This document shows, piece after piece, positions 11,640-25,209 of a stretch of DNA of 41,869 nt. Every line of letters starts with the position of its first letter. Positions within the stretch are counted from its first letter, which is position 1. Origin of the DNA: Welwitschia mirabilis (taxonomy: Eukaryota > Gnetophyta > Gnetopsida > Welwitschiales). The notes under the pieces are model-generated. The model saw only the letters and a program-made list of their open reading frames with translations, was not told where the DNA came from and searched no databases. The stretch is taken from contig JBOZIK010000001.1 in NCBI GenBank assembly GCA_051453625.1, forward strand, positions 230,745,630-230,787,498. Reading direction: 5' to 3'. The translations under genes and the position numbers were made by a program.

Positions 11640-14155
11640 CATGGTATATTATAAATTATCTCTAGATTTTTTTTCCTTTAAATCTCATTCTTTTAGCTAT
11701 GACCATTAAAGGAATTTTCATGATTTTTTGGTTTCCAAGTTTGTAACTTTGATAATATGATTCCTAGTAAGTTCCTTTTATGTATTCATCTTTATATGAG
11801 ATTATTATCATATGGATATCATACGTGAAGGATGTTTTCCTCTAGTGATACTTTCCATTTTTAATAATTATGTTATAAAATTGTTCTTTTTCTATTTCTA
11901 GTTCCTATAAACAATTATAGTTGTTCATTAAAGATCATATTTAAGTTTGATTAGAAATTTTATTTATCATTATAGATAAATATTACATCTCATGAGATGA
12001 ATTTTTGTTACATTCTAGTACCTAGATAATAAATAAGCATGTTGTTATAGATTCTATGAAAATTTAGGAATTATATTGGGATCCATAAATTTTTTAATGG
12101 TTTGAGTGTGGTAGAATGCTTTACAAATAAAGATTTTAAATTAACTTGATTTACATTTATTTTTAAAGCACATATTTTATGGTATGGCATTGTATAGATT
12201 TTTCATGAATAATCAATTATGATGAAGCCTAAAATTAATATGACTTATTCCCTAACGTTCATTCACATTAGCCTCTATTAGGAGACATCTCATAATTTAA
12301 TTTAAAATATAATTTCTTCTTGTTGTAATATCATTTTAACATGAAAAGTATGAAAGTAATGATACATATTTAATTCCATGTTATGATACAAAACTTAATA
12401 ATTCTTGTAAGATATAGTTTCTTAATCATATTTAACTTTCTCACTCATATCTTAGTACTCATTCGACCTTCAACCTCCTTTGGAAATTTTGGAATTGTTA
12501 TGAGCACTTCATCCTTATACTATATTCTATTCTTTGATAAATAAAATTTAAGAAACACCTCAATACTTTTTCCTCCTTTCGAATGAATTCCATTTTTAGG
12601 AGAGTGATGCCCTGGCCTATAACATAGAGGGTAGAATTTTTAAAATAGATACTAGGGTAATTAGTTGTGGTATAAGCAAGCTGATTATCTTATTCCATAA
12701 GTATAAAAAGAAATATTCAAAGTAGAAATCCATCATTCATATTAAAATGAGATAAATAAAAAATTTAATTAAAAATAAGAGAAAAATAATTAATTATTCC
12801 TATCAACACTAAAAATAATCATTCATAATACAAATAACATATTAAGCTTAAATAAAATTAACTTTCAAAACCAACATCACTAATATGATCCATTATTAAG
12901 TCATACGGATTTTATGGGCATGTGAGAAATCATAAACTATAGATCTTAAATGTTATTAAAATAGATAAAATGACCTATAATACTAAAATATCACCACCAT
13001 GTAGAGGTTTAACATCTTACAGTGTGATGTAAAAAATTAAGACCATAAAGATCTCATAGATGTAACACATCATTTATTTAATCTAGTAAAATCCTAAAAA
13101 AGGATTAATGAGTAAACATAAATAATAAATAATTAAAGTAATATTTTAAATGTACTATTCTAATGTAAGTATTCATAAATGTATCAATGATGGAAATTGG
13201 AATGCAAATCTAATCATAATTTAAATTTAATTATCTAATAATGCAAATATCATAGAAAAAGAACAAGAAGTACAAAATATACCTTTCTGCTTATTAAGGA
13301 CGTCTACCTTAAAAAAATATCAATGTTGCCTGCCTACAAAATGACAAAAATGGTCTATAATCTTATGATTATGATGGATTTCAAATAAAACCTCTAACTT
13401 AATTAATTTGACTACATTTGTAAAATACCTGGATCTTTTATTTTAATTATATTTAAACTTTTATTTATTGTAGTAATTCCAAGTAATTATAAATTATGTA
13501 AATAAGTTCACTTATATAACTAATGTTTATAAGATGATGAATGTATTTGGAGAATTATAATAGTAAATTAATAAATAATAAATAATTTAAAAATTTTTAT
13601 GAATAACATATAGAATTTAAACATATAGTAAGTGCAAAATACGTAACAAGCTTTGTTACTTTTGCAAACATGATGAAGCTATAGCTACTTATAGAACTTG
13701 TATAGGTTTTGTGCTTGGGAATTATTCTTCTTATAAACTATGTATTTTTTAATGCTTATTATCTTATCGTCCAATGATTCCTTTCTTTGAATTATAAAAG
13801 AAGATATCTTGAAAAATTATGTGTCTTCATGATAATTAGACGTTGGTATATGAAGTTATGATTAGGTTAACCAATCATAAGATAACCTTGTTACATTACA
13901 CCCCTTCAATAACTTGTTGTTATCTTTTTTTAGTTTAGCTATATGGTACTTCAAAGCTTTTTGTTAAATTAGAGTAAGCACATTTAATTAACCTTTTAAT
14001 TTTTCCAATATAGATTACCATTATTGGCCATTTGTGTTTATGGTTTCTTATACTTTTATTTTACATGGAATTACCTCAACTTTATTTAAGATGCAATGAT
14101 TTTGGGATTTAGATTTACTTTTTCTTTTTTTTTTTTTAATATTACTTATTAGTTT
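11640..14155. other. Unassigned AT-rich sequence right of the copia relic
   Basis: No reliable motif was found on either strand. By position it could hold the upstream gag-integrase and LTR of the minus-strand copia element, but decay prevents confirmation. No tRNA, SINE or tandem repeat was noticed. A long T-run precedes the target-site duplication at 14156. Confidence 0.4.
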
Positions 14156-14160
14156 GGAAT
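14156..14160. other. Target-site duplication, left copy (GGAAT)
   Basis: GGAAT here exactly matches GGAAT at 20218-20222 on the other side of the family A element. Five base pairs is the usual duplication length for plant LTR retrotransposons. Confidence 0.75.
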
Positions 14161-15380
14161 TATAACATTCAAACTTTAATTACCCTAAATAACCATAATT
14201 TTTTAAAGCATTATTAACTAACATGCACAATGAAACGTAGGATCAAATCCTACTTAGACTCTATTAATACATTATAAGATTTGAAATAATTAAATAACAT
14301 AATTATTACTTACCTATAGACCATTTTGATTTGCATATAATAATGATGTCAAAAATGTATCCTATATTTATTTATAACTTTGTTTTTTCAATACAACATA
14401 TTTTGTGTAAAGTTGATGGGATGTTAACTTGTTTTATCACATACAATTGATAAGTTTTAGGATAGTACCTAGCCAATATAATAAGAGGTTGCATCTCCTA
14501 TTACTGGCATTCCAACTCAATATCTGGCCATCCTCCAGATGTGAGTTGGTTTTCCTTCAGGTAATAAACTATACAAAGATGACTGGGCTCAACTCCATGG
14601 ACTTAGAATTTACCTTAATATATCCTCAATATAGGTGATAGGCAGTACATGAGGTGGATGAAGGCTTACAAGTGACCCCTTCCTTGAATCATTGTAGGAT
14701 GATGTAACATGATCCTTTGATGCCAAAGGCTCGAGATATTAATCTGGAGTAAGTCCATGCATGTGTAGAGTAATGTAGTGATGATTAAATCCACTTTCAA
14801 GAAGCTTTGTAAATAAAGGNNNNNNNNNNNNNNNNNNNNNNNNNNNNNNNNNNNNNNNNNNNNNNNNNNNNNNNNNNNNNNNNNNNNNNNNNNNNNNNNN
14901 NNNNNNNNNNNNNNNNNNNNNNNNNNNNNNNNNNNNNNNNNNNNNNNNNNNNNNNNNNNNNNNNNNNNNNNNNNNNNNNNNNNNNNNNNNNNNNNNNNNN
15001 NNNNNNNNNNNNNNNNNNNNNNNNNNNNNNNNNNNNNNNNNNNNNNNNNNNNNNNNNNNNNNNNNNNNNNNNNNNNNNNNNNNNNNNNNNNNNNNNNNNN
15101 NNNNNNNNNNNNNNNNNNNNNNNNNNNTAATTCTTTCAAATAAGACACATTAATACATCCAAGTTCTATCATAAAAACATGCTCCATTTATGAAACTAAG
15201 CCAATTTGAAAACCTCTTTATCATTGCTAAGTGTCTATATCAAAATAAACTTAGATAAAATATATTCATATTTTATTAGAAAAATATATTAATAAATCTA
15301 ATTAATTGGGCAAAACATCTCTAGAATCATTAAGTAGGTATCACTAATGTTTATGTATGAAAGAAAAGAATAAGAGCCTA

Positions 15381-18080
15381 AATTTTAATAAATAGTACAT
15401 AAAAAGGATAGAAAAATAAACATAACTTAGCTAGAAATCATATATAATATTTAATATAATTTAGCACTTGCATTAGATAATTTTCTATAATTGTTAAAAT
15501 TAATTACAAATGTTTTAGCTTTTAGAAGATGTTAAAACGAAAAATTTATAATTAATTATTTAAAAATGTAAAAATAAAATAGACTTAATTACCTTAAACT
15601 AAACCCGTTACACTATCTAGAAAAACTAATTTTAATAATTTTGAACTAGTCTAGATGTATTTTATAGGCTCAAACTTTAAACTATAAAAATTGCCTCGGT
15701 TTTAGAATTACTAAACTAGTACCCTTTACTAAAATGATCATAACTTTTAATCTACTTAGATTTTTTCAATGAGAAAATACTTTTTGGAAACATTTTTCCA
15801 TTCTCTACAAGTTGGACTACTTCATTTGTACTGAAAATGCAAGTGTGCATTTAGAAAAATAAAACATTTTTCTTGCTATTTTTTCCTTATAAATTTTAAG
15901 ATATTTTTATCAAATAAATTTTAAAACTTATTTTAGCCCTAGAAATACTGCTATTTTAAAAATTTTAAATTCTTAACATAATTATAGACCTACATAAAAA
16001 ATTTATAAATTTTTATTTAGTATTAAATAAGTTATAACTTTCTTAAGTTGCTTGACTTAAAAGAAATAAAGTGTAAACTTTAACTAAAATAAGAACTAGA
16101 GAACTCATACTAAGTTATAAAAATAAAATTAATTAAATTTATAATTAATTTGTATTCTAATAAATAAAACATAATTAGAAGTGCTATAAACTTAATTGAA
16201 TATAATAAATAATGCATCAATACCATGAGCCTTAGGATTTTTTGAGGAAGAGTGCCTAGCCTAAATAGATTCTTGAGGATCAGACTTGTTTCCCCTAATA
16301 AAACTCTAATGCAAATATAATGTAAAATGCATTTAAAAAATAGCAAAATGAAATAAAACATGGGTACCTAAACTTATGGTGAACCCTTGGTCATTTGGCC
16401 AAAGTATCCATTAGACACATAGAGGATAAGCATGTTGAAAGGTCTCTCAACTCTCTCCCTTACCTTAGTCTGTACCAATGGGAGGGAAGAAAATATATAC
16501 ATAGCCATTAGTAGACCCATCAACTAAGCATGTAAAGAGATTCCTCAAATCTCTCCCTTATATTAGTAATAGCTAATGGGAGGGAAAATGCAAATCATAT
16601 GCATAGGCCTAATGCAAAAAATGGAGCTAAAATTCTCATGAAAGAAGAACCTACTTGGAGGGAAGTAGATTAATGATCCTTGAANNNNNNNNNNNNNNNN
16701 NNNNNNNNNNNNNNNNNNNNNNNNNNNNNNNNNNNNNNNNNNNNNNNNNNNNNNNNNNNNNNNNNNNNNNNNNNNNNNNNNNNNAAATTTTAATAAATAG
16801 TACATAAAAAGGTAAGAAAAATAAACATAAGTTATCTAGAAATTATATATAATATTTAAAATAATTTAAACTTGCATTAGATAATTTCTATAATTGTTAA
16901 AATTAATTACAAATTTTTTTAGCTTTTAGAAGATGTTAAAAATAAAAATTTATAATTAATTATTTAAAAATGTAAAAGTAAAATAGACTTAATTACCTTA
17001 AACTCAATGCATTACACTATCCAAAAAAACAAATTTTAATATGTTTTAATTATCCTAGATGTATTTTATAGGCTCAAACTTTAAACTATAAAAATTGCCT
17101 AGGTTTTAAAATTACTAAACTAGTACCCTTTACTAAAATGATCATAACGTTTAACCTACTTGGATTTTTCCAATAAGGAAATACTTTTTGGAAACTTTTT
17201 TTCATTCTCTACAAGTTAGCCTACTCCATTAATATCCAAAACACTCTATAAAGTACGAAAACTGAAACTATTTTCTTATTATTTTTTGCTTATAAAATTT
17301 GAGATATTTTTATAAAATAAATTTTAAAAATTATTTTAGCCATAGAAAAATTACTTTTTAAAACTTTTAACTTTTTAAAATGATTCTAGACTTACACTAA
17401 AAATTTCATAAAAGTTTACTTAGTATGAAATGAGTTATGACTTTCGTAAGTTACTTGACTTAAAAGAAATAAAGGGTAAACTTTAACTAAACTAAGAATA
17501 AGAGAACTCATACTAATTTACATAAATAAAATAAATTAAATTGATAATTAATTTATATTCAAAATAAATAAAGCATAATTAGAAGTACCATAAACTTAAT
17601 TGACTATAATAAATAATGCATCAATATGATGAGCCTTAGGATTTTCTGAGAAAAGTTGCTTAGCCTAAATAGATTCTTGAGGATCAGANNNNNNNNNNCT
17701 CTAACACAAATATAATGTAAAATACATTTAAATAATAATAAAATGCAATACAACATGGGTATCCAAAATCATAGTGAATCCCCTAGTCACTTGGCCAAAG
17801 TATCTATTAGACACATAAAAGCTAAGTATGTTGAGAGGTCCCTCAACTCTCTCCCTTATCTTAGTCTATGCCAATGGGAGGGAAGAAAATATATACATAA
17901 CCATTAGTATACCTATCAACTAAGCATGTAAAGATATCCCCCAAATCTCCCCCTTCTCTTGGTCTTATCTAATGGGAGGGAAAATGCAAATCATATGCAT
18001 AGGCTTAATGCAAGAAATGGACCTAAAATTATCATAAAAGAAGAACCTAATTAGAGGAAATTAGGTCGATTATCCTTGAA
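15381..18080. repeat. 1.3-kb direct repeat flanking a 100-N gap
   Basis: Bases 15381-16684 and 16785-18080 align along their full lengths at roughly 88-90 % identity, judged by eye. The left repeat ends at the gap and the right repeat begins at the gap. Both start AAATTTTAATAAATAGTAC and end near CCTTGAA. The divergence is too high for a simple allelic misassembly, and fits old LTR pairs. Confidence 0.85.
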
Positions 18081-18118
18081 GAAGATTGAGGAAGTACTAA
18101 GTTTCAAGATCTTATCTC

Positions 18119-18178
18119 CAAGCTTTCAAGCTCCAAGTTCCAAGCTCTAAGCTCCTAGCTCCAAGCTTCAACTCCATA
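18119..18178. repeat. Short GCTCCAA-type tandem repeat in the LTR
   Basis: About seven degenerate units of CAAGCTCC or CAAGTTCC occur just downstream of the LTR promoter. The orthologous place in the copy at 26696-30589 (28000-28050) has only a few units, so this stretch evolves rapidly within the family. Confidence 0.75.
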
Positions 18179-18262
18179 CTCAAGAGGAAGAAAGATTGAG
18201 AAGAAATTTTAGTAGCATAAATTTGCTTGAAAAATACTAGTTTGAGAAGAAGGGAGAGGGAT

Positions 18263-18272
18263 CTATTTATAG
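18263..18272 (-). promoter_or_regulatory. LTR TATA box (CTATAAATAG)
   Basis: Minus-strand ATCTATAAATAGATCCCTC lies in the most conserved part of the LTR. The same site with the same flanks (ACCTTTGGTATA upstream, CAAACTAGTATT downstream) occurs at 27903-27912 in the other copy. It fits the Pol II promoter that would define the U3/R boundary about 25-30 bases downstream. Confidence 0.75.
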
Positions 18273-18360
18273 ATAAATGGTATACCAAAGGTTCTTAATA
18301 TAACTGATTAAAGACCATCTACATCATTTTATCCATAAGATAAAGGAATCTCTTTTACTT

Positions 18361-19270
18361 GATAAGACTAATCAATGATAATTTGAATGGACTTGTGTAA
18401 ACTGATATTGATATGTAAATGACAATGATAAGATTGATCAANNNNNNNNNNNNNNNNNNNNNNNNNNNNNNNNNNNNNNNNNNNNNNNNNNNNNNNNNNN
18501 NNNNNNNNNNNNNNNNNNNNNNNNNNNNNNNNNNNNNNNNNNNNNNNNNNNNNNNNNNNNNNNNNNNNNNNNNNNNNNNNNNNNNNNNNNNNNNNNNNNN
18601 NNNNNNNNNNNNNNNNNNNNNNNNNNNNNNNNNNNNNNNNNNNNNNNNNNNNNNNNNNNNNNNNNNNNNNNNNNNNNNNNNNNNNNNNNNNNNNNNNNNN
18701 NNNNNNNNNNNNNNNNNNNNNNNNNNNNNNNNNNNNNNNNNNNNNNNNNNNNNNNNNNNNNNNNNNNNNNNNNNNNNNNNNNNNNNNNNNNNNNNNNNNN
18801 NNNNNNNNNNNNNNNNNNNNNNNNNNNNNNNNNNNNNNNNNNNNNNNNNNNNNNNNNNNNNNNNNNNNNNNNNNNNNNNNNNNNNNNNNNNNNNNNNNNN
18901 NNNNNNNNNNNNNNNNNNNNNNNNNNNNNNNNNNNNNNNNNNNNNNNNNNNNNNNNNNNNNNNNNNNNNNNNNNNNNNNNNNNNNNNNNNNNNNNNNNNN
19001 NNNNNNNNNNNNNNNNNNNNNNNNNNNNNNNNNNNNNNNNNNNNNNNNNNNNNNNNNNNNNNNNNAAGACTAATCAATGATAATTTGAATGGACTTGTGT
19101 AAACTGACATTGACATGTAAATGACAATGATAAGACTGATCAATGACAAGTTGGATGAACTTTATGTAAAAATGATTTGGACATGTAAATAACAATGATA
19201 ATATTGATCAATGACAAATTATATAAGCTTATGTAGAAGAGACATTAATAAGATTAATCAATAAGAATTT
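18361..19270. repeat. 66-68 bp minisatellite inside the family A LTR
   Basis: Units begin GATAAGACTAATCAATGA or a variant, at 18361, 18427, 19063, 19129 and 19197. Lengths are 66, 66 and 68 bp where measurable, and 18442-19065 is an N-gap sized for about nine more. A 66-bp period is 22 codons, so all frames stay in register. This explains the long apparent frames through the gap on both strands. The array sits in U3 upstream of the TATA box. Confidence 0.9.
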
Positions 19271-20217
19271 GTAAGAGCTTGTGTAAGAGGTGAAAGTGAT
19301 GTATGAATGATAAAAGAAATTTTATTTATGATTTATGCAACTAATTTGGGTGAGTAATCTTCTTGTTTTCATTAATAAGATTAATTACATACATCATTTT
19401 CTCATGCTAATTCCTTTTTAATCCTTCATAGGCTCACAATTAATTCAAAACATATTTAAAATGCATTTGAAGAATAATGCACCAATTTTAAAATTGTCAT
19501 GTGACAAAACAAGAAAAATAATATTTTAAGCATAAAGTACTTTCACAAATATTAATAAGGATAAAATTTATGGTAGAATAAATTTTACTCATTTATCCCT
19601 TTTAATTTATGAATAAGAGTNNNNNNNNNNNNNNNNNNNNNNNNNNNNNNNNNNNNNNNNNNNNNNNNNNNNNNNNNNNNNNNNNNNNNNNNNNNNNNNN
19701 NNNNNNNNNNNNNNNNNNNNNNNNNNNNNNNNNNNNNNNNNNNNNNNNNNNNNNNNNNNNNNNNNNNNNNNNNNNNNNNNNNNNNNNNNNNNNNNNNNNN
19801 NNNNNNNNNNNNNNNNNNNNNNNNNNNNNNNNNNNNNNNNNNNNNNNNNNNNNNNNNNNNNNNNNNNNNNNNNNNNNNNNNNNNNNNNNNNNNNNNNNNN
19901 NNNNNNNNNNNNNNNNNNNNNNNNNNNNNNNNNNNNNNNNNNNNNNNNNNNNNNNNNNNNNNNNNNNNNNNNNNNNNNNNNNNNNNNNNNNNNNNNNNNN
20001 NNNNNNNNNNAAAATTTTCCAAAACTAAGATTAAATAATTAAGTAACCTTATGAGTATCTATAATGTTTGACATATAATACATTATTGATTGTAGGGCTA
20101 TATATACATTCTCAAATGAAAAAAAGGATTTTCATAAAAACTGGTATCAAAATGTATTACATATTTTAGAAACTCTTGTAATCATTAATTAAAGTTTATA
20201 AAATGTGGGTTATAACA

Positions 20218-20222
20218 GGAAT
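20218..20222. other. Target-site duplication, right copy (GGAAT)
   Basis: It directly follows the TATAACA terminus of the family A element and is identical to 14156-14160. Confidence 0.75.
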
Positions 20223-23200
20223 ATCTCCTACTCTTATTAGATAAAAGTAGGACTTTTAAGACTTATTATTAAGTGATTATCTTAATTATTTATTATGTGA
20301 CTTTAATTTTTCTTATTTAGTTTTTTGTTTTATAGATAACTAAAGAACTGTAGAATACATAGACTTGTTAGATTCCTTTATTGTAATTAAAAATGCTTTT
20401 ATACATAAAAGGATTTAGTTTTAACTTAGAAGATTTATACATATGAAATCATAAGATAAAAAAGATAATGAATTTTTAAAGATTTATTTTGAAAACATTC
20501 TAGTCATTAATAATTTAGGATCTTTAGGTTTTAGTTTAGTTCTAAAGGAATCAAGGTCCATGAATGTAATTATAACTTCTACCATGGGATATTTCTATTA
20601 CCTAGCTAGTTACATAGCTAGATTTAAAACTAGTTCTATAATTATTTTGATTAGATCTTATTTTTATTTTGTTAAAAGTTGATTTTTTCCTTTTAATATC
20701 TAAATGATGGTATTCTTCTTCTTCAACTTAAATTCTTTATTTTTATTTATTTCTTTTAATTCCTTAACTTTCTTATTTACTTTTCCTATTACTTGATTAT
20801 ATTACCTTTTATATTTTTATGAATTTAAAATTAATTGTTTTAGTTTTTAGATAAATAGTTCCAAATTCTTTTAGAATTTTGAATTATCTTAGAATCTTAT
20901 TTTTATATATTTTAAATTCATAATTATAGAAATGATATTATATATGATCTCTAAACCTATTCATAATTTTAACTTCATCATAAGTTTATTCCATTATAAG
21001 CCTCTATGGATGTGTCAACGGGGAATAGTTCCTATCTTGTACAAAAATTGTAATCAATAGATTGATAATGTTGTTACAAATCTAATGATAATTATGATGG
21101 AGATATTATTTTGATAAAATATACATTTCTATTCCCACCCTTTATCTCTATGGTCATGTTGATGGTGATGGATTCCCACATGATACGTAAAACATAACTA
21201 GTTGAGATGTGGTAAGATTTATATGATCAAGATTTATGATATTTTTTAATTATAAATTGATATAAAAATTCTTTCTTAGGTTATAGTTTCTATATCTTAA
21301 TCATAAATAACATAACTTACCTATATTTCATGTTTATTTTTTGCTTACTCTTTTCTATTTTCTTATATTATATTATTGAATATATGTTCATCCCTTGATC
21401 CCAAGATGGGTTCCTATTATAGCTGCGATGTGGCTAATACTAATATCCACATATTAAAATGAAGAATCTCTACAAGAAATCCAAGGCCATACAAACATAT
21501 TTCTCCATTAAGTACCTAGTATGATAGGTATAGTTCTTATATTATGAAAGTTAATTAGAAATAATAGCTAAAAGTTTTATTCATAATGTTAACATTTATC
21601 TTATTCTTATAGTTCTTATATTTTTAAATGTAAATTAAAATTAAAAATATCTTCTTATACTTTTTAAAATTTTAATAAACAATGCAATTAATGCAAGCAC
21701 ATAGCATCACTTGACCAATCCTTTATTTACTAAGTATGTAGCAGTCCTTTGTTTTAATCATTGCTTTTTGTAAGAGTTGAAATTAATTCTTACTATTGAA
21801 TGGTTTATCTCTTAATTATTTTAAAAAATTATAATTATATATACTTTAAATTATATATATCTTAAAATGTTTGACTAAGTGGGTGTTATATAAAACTATG
21901 GAAAACCTTATATATCCTATGTCTAGATTTTGTGCAATTTGAAGTTTTCAATCATTAGGTTATAATGAAGCATTTACTATCATTAGTGTTATATTTCATT
22001 CAAGTTTATTTAAAATACACTAGGTTAACTTAATAAGTTACCTTTTCATCATCAAAAATAAATATCTCCATTTTTCCATTCTAATTGCATAAAAATAAAA
22101 TAAAAATTCCACTTTACTTTAGCATAAGATTTTATTTTTTGCCTTTTTCATTTTGAAAAAGGGTAATAGATGTTCTTTTTATTAAGTGAAAAAAAAATGT
22201 GTCATCTTGTAAAAGAATCTGCTTTTCTATACATGACTTATCTTTTCAAGGATAGCACACTTATGCTTTATATATATTTATGTCTTATTCATCCTAAATG
22301 TTTGATCAAAATGATGCTCAATGATTTATAGTCATGAAGATGCTTGTGTCTATACCCTGTTTTACCATTGTTTTCCTATATAAATCTTTATTATTCTCTT
22401 TTTATTCATGTAAACTAATATAGTAATATATGAATTTAATACTATCATTACTTTTTTCAATAATTACATTCAATGTTTGATAGCATGTATGGAAGAATTA
22501 GGTATGTCATTGATAAGAATGCATTTCATCTTTTTTTCAACCATCATGTGTTTATCTTTTTCTAAAAATGATTAAAGCAAGAGGATGGAGTTATGTACTT
22601 CAAAGATATAGAAATACATACTTTCCTAATAAATAGAGTAGTCCTACCACATCCTACATGTTGTGTTGACTTAAGATGAAAAGGATGATGAGGAGAAGAA
22701 AGAATATAGAATTTTTAGTTAAAGAGTAAGAAGAATGATAATCATCATTATTCTTATCTTTTATTTATATTGTTTTTGAGTTACCTAATGATGAGTTCCA
22801 TGCATACCAGCTAGAAAAAAATCTTCACAATTTATGTAGTAATATCTTATTGAGTATGCTCCTAATATGAAAGAAACCCTACATTCTAGGATCTTTTTCT
22901 AAAGAATAAACTTACATATTTTAGGTTTATCATTTGAGATACTTATCATTCTTCACATGTGTTAGATGTATATTCCTCTTATTTTTATCTATTATCTATT
23001 ATTGAATAAAATGAGGTTCAATAGTTGTAAGTTTATCTTCCATGTTTTGAAATAAACAAGAGGAAACACTAAAAACCTTCCTTCATCCACCTTTATTACT
23101 TATTTTATTAAGCATGTTATTAATAGCTTTGATACTAGTGTAATTTCTTAAAGCAATAAATTTATTTCTATTATTTTTAATTAGCAAATTACACATGTTA

Positions 23201-25209
23201 AGAGATCTAGAAATCCAAATTGGATATTAAGAGAAGAAGTGGAAGATTCTCAACCAAAAAAGGAAGAATAAGAATGAGATGATGACAACCACAACAAAGA
23301 CCAAGATCACCTAAATTTACTTTTTCTTAATAAGAGAGGTAAGTCATGGAGATGGTAATTATGAGGCATAAAAATTGAGTAAAAAAAATATTTAGAATAA
23401 AGTACACATAATAAAAAAGAAATCATGTTAATGATTGAATAAAACAAGAAATAGGTAATGTCTAATATTGGTAATATATAAAAGAGATTAAGCTCTAGAG
23501 AAGATTCATTTGATTGAGGATTCTATTCAAGAAACTTTTCTTAATGTTCTTTATTCTTTCTTCTTTTCTATGTTTTTTAATTACTTTAAGTGGTTATTTA
23601 AATAATTTTCATATGCTTAAATTATTTTTCTTATCTTTTTAATAATTTATTAAGTTATAGAAATTTGTATGCTTTATTTTAAAAATATAAGTTTTAAAGT
23701 GAACATTTTGACTTGCTTTAACTCCTTATAACACTTAAAGCAATGTCTAATTTTGGTTGGGCACATAAGGCGTTAAAATGTTTTAAATTTTTCATCACAT
23801 TATTTCTTGCCTTATCAAAAGATCAACATAACTTTCTTTATTTTAACATATTTTTTAATACTAAAATTAAAAATTAAAATGAAAATGTTGAAAATTTGAA
23901 ATGATATTCGAGTTTAAATGTCACAGAAATTTTTGTTTCTTTTACAATTTGATGCATGAATTTTAATTAGTTTGATATAATAAATGGATTGGCATTCAAG
24001 TTAAAGGTTTTTTAAGCTTATTGAAACATTTAGTTTTAAGCTAAAATGTAATACTTTTAACATTTTTGAGATTGCAAATAGCCTTTTGACTATGCGTTTT
24101 TTACATGATCTACTAAATAAATAGCAAAATTTTTATTAGTGTCTTAATTATTTTAAGGCCATAAATACCACACTTAGTGAATATTTTTTACTAACTAAGA
24201 TTTAACTTAATTATTACTAAACTTTTATTACAAAGAACTAATCTTAGGTATTTATTATGTAGGTCATGATAATATCATTAAGCTTGAACCAAATACTTAG
24301 ATCAAAATATGATTAAAAACACTATTAGATTCATGGCATTACTGATGATGTAACGAGTTATGCATCTTGTAAACCCTACATTAAAGATTAGCCACTACAT
24401 AATAAATCCATAATAGTAAAAACTTATTAAAGTTAGTAAAATGTTAAGAAACCAAAAAAAGCTATTATAAAGATTAACTTTATTAATCTTAATAATTAAG
24501 AAATATCACTTTGACTAGATTCAGTCTACCTTAAAGTATCAAGCAAGATAAATTAAACCTTAATAAAAGAATAACCCACATCAAGAGTTATATACCACTT
24601 TATCATTCTCTTCTTTAATTATTAGATTATCATTTTGAATTCTATCTATGTCCCTCATTTCTAATTTCATCCCTTCATATCAATTGATCTCATTTTAGCT
24701 TTCATGGCTATGTTTAGATCTTATCTCATCATGAGGTTCTAAATCCTTCCCCTTCTTCCCTAAGCATCTAGGAATGATTGTTTCATGAAATCATCCTCTT
24801 GTAAATTCTAAGAAGATATTTTGTACTTGATTACTATTTTTTAGTACTTATATTACCTGTAATGAAATTTGATGTATGAGTCAATTTATTTTCTATTCCC
24901 ATTGTTAATGCATTAATAATTACTTACATTATAATAGTCCATTTTAAATGCTACTTTGTTATTTATTTGTTTGAATCGAGATTTTTAAATACTTTGCAAG
25001 GTTTTTTTCTATATTAGATGGTTTTTGTATTAGATCTATGACATCTATCATGCTATATATTTCCTACCTCATATTGTAAGAACATCTATCTCTAACCAAT
25101 AATAGTACATTAATATTACAAGTATTTTTATTTTTTTATAACATTTGAGACACAAAATGAGTCATTTATCATCTTCCCATTGCTTAATGACTAATCATTT
25201 TAGATTAAG
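20223..25209. other. Five kilobases of unassigned AT-rich sequence
   Basis: I found no protein motif, RNA gene, LTR terminus or tandem repeat that I can defend. The least AT-rich parts, around 21000-21200 and 21390-21500, gave no recognisable translation. The stretch is most likely old transposon-derived DNA. Confidence 0.4.

Larger units (their letters stand above)
14161..20217 (-). mobile_element. Family A LTR retrotransposon (two partial LTRs, interior probably lost in a gap)
   Basis: The minus-strand 5' end at 20217 is TGTTATAACCCACATTTT. The 3' end at 14161 is GAATGTTATA, matching GGGTGTTACA and GGGTGTTATA in other copies. GGAAT flanks both ends. Compared with the single LTR at 26696-30589, this copy repeats a 1.3-kb block (16785-18080 and 15381-16684), split exactly by a 100-N gap. 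The simplest reading is a 5' LTR from 20217 to beyond 16785 and a 3' LTR from before 16684 to 14161, with the internal domain missing in the gap. A solo LTR with a tandem duplication is the alternative. No pol or gag motif is visible. N-runs also lie at 14820-15127, 17689-17698, 18442-19065 and 19621-20010. Open frames inside are repeat artefacts. Confidence 0.8.

Noticed and set aside
16110-16361. 83-codon hydrophobic minus-strand frame
   Set aside because: It lies inside the family A LTR. The equivalent block at 17510-17750 does not keep the frame.
18361-19270. CRISPR-like array
   Set aside because: The units are head-to-tail without unique spacers. This is a minisatellite in a plant LTR.
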